Shown here: positions 63,767-64,000 of the stretch, piece after piece
How positions within the stretch are numbered: position 1 is the stretch's first letter
Layout of the letters: each line of letters begins with the position of its first letter
Assembly (NCBI RefSeq): GCF_001642935.1
Contig: NZ_CP016761.1
Location: 1-64,000, forward strand
Length of the DNA: 64,000 nucleotides
DNA from: Fictibacillus arsenicus
Lineage (GTDB): Bacteria > Bacillota > Bacilli > Bacillales > Fictibacillaceae
Reading direction: 5' to 3'
Notes under the pieces: generated by a model
What the model saw: only the letters and a program-made list of their open reading frames with translations
Told to the model about the DNA's origin: nothing
The model's database searches: none
Program-made: the position numbers and the translations under genes

Positions 63767-64000
63767 CTTAGCTGCAGGAGAAGAAATTCGTGGGAAATGG
63801 AATCATTTAATTTATCGTATACACCGCCGTTTAGGTTATGGTGCAACAGGCGCAGTGTATTTGGCAGATTCTATTAAAGGCACGGTTGCTTTAAAGATCG
63901 GACATGACCAGATGTCGATTACATCAGAAGTTAATGTGCTGAAGCGTTTTTCTAAGGTCCAGGGGAAAGTCCTTGGACCTTCTTTAATCAATGTGGATGA
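63729..64000 (+). CDS. yabT: serine/threonine protein kinase YabT (5' part only)
   Basis: Open from ATG 63729 to the window edge, about 90 codons. AAAGGAGC lies 10 bases upstream, inside yabS. The glycine loop is LGYGATGAVYLAD and the ATP lysine is in VALKIG, followed by SITSEVNVLKRFSK as in B. subtilis YabT, a DNA-activated Hanks kinase that phosphorylates RecA and others during sporulation. The catalytic loop and C-terminal membrane anchor lie outside the window. Confidence 0.9.
   Translation, partial: MMPQDISKSPVCNLAAGEEIRGKWNHLIYRIHRRLGYGATGAVYLADSIKGTVALKIGHDQMSITSEVNVLKRFSKVQGKVLGPSLINVD

Overview
The window is chromosomal DNA from a spore-forming Firmicute of the Bacillaceae. Gene order matches the origin-proximal region of Bacillus subtilis almost gene for gene, from the tail of an rrn operon through yaaC-guaB-dacA to spoIIE-yabS-yabT. 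AT-rich spacers, strong AGGAGG ribosome sites, SigF/SigG/SigH/SigE-type promoters and the sporulation genes fit this. A Fictibacillus-like species is my guess; only comparison of the complete 16S gene (18992-20543) could settle it.

Layout. 1-320: end of a 23S gene, 5S and terminator. 320-1160: gene-poor, with 20-bp tandem arrays and a frameshifted small membrane-protein gene. 1160-8410: yaaC (minus), guaB (GMP), dacA (cell wall), pdxST (PLP), T-box and serS. 8410-12125: tRNA-Ser(UGA), then a methionine ABC importer (metNIQ) under a SAM riboswitch, an island relative to B. subtilis. 12125-18990: dck/dgk, an isochorismatase-like gene, tadA, SRP RNA, dnaX-ebfC-recR-yaaL and bofA. 18833-23960: a complete rrn operon (16S-23S-5S) with no tRNA in the 16S-23S spacer. 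23960-24600: a second set of 20-bp arrays. 24600-32240: csfB/gin, yaaO, tmk-darA-yaaR-holB-ricT-yabA, trmN6-yazA-rsmI. 32295-47100: abrB (minus) with Spo0A boxes, metS, tatD, yabE, rnmV-ksgA, yabG, veg, sspF, ispE, purR-ridA, spoVG, glmU-prs. 47100-64000: ctc, pth, fin, mfd, spoVT, yabM-yabN, HU, rqcP, yabPQ, divIC, yabR, tRNA-Met, spoIIE, yabS and the start of yabT.

The genes combine translation and RNA maturation (rRNA, tRNA, serS, metS, pth, tadA, trmN6, rsmI, ksgA, rnmV, rqcP), replication and repair (dnaX, holB, yabA, recR, mfd, tmk), precursor supply (guaB, prs, glmU, ispE, pdxST, dck/dgk) and the sporulation programme (Spo0A targets abrB and spoIIE; compartment factors csfB, fin, spoVT, bofA, spoIIE; spore proteins sspF, yabG, yabPQ).

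Beyond the core genes, the most striking content is an intergenic element family. Ten copies of a roughly 130-bp GC-rich hairpin element (extended to 210-290 bp by flanks or internal modules) occupy operon junctions. Stem positions change in compensating pairs, two internal modules are shared by different subsets of copies, and several copies have MITE-like terminal inverted repeats. I know of no assigned function. A second unexplained family is the 20-bp-period AT-rich arrays behind both rrn operons, with a remnant upstream of spoVG, headed by a conserved motif containing a perfect Spo0A box.
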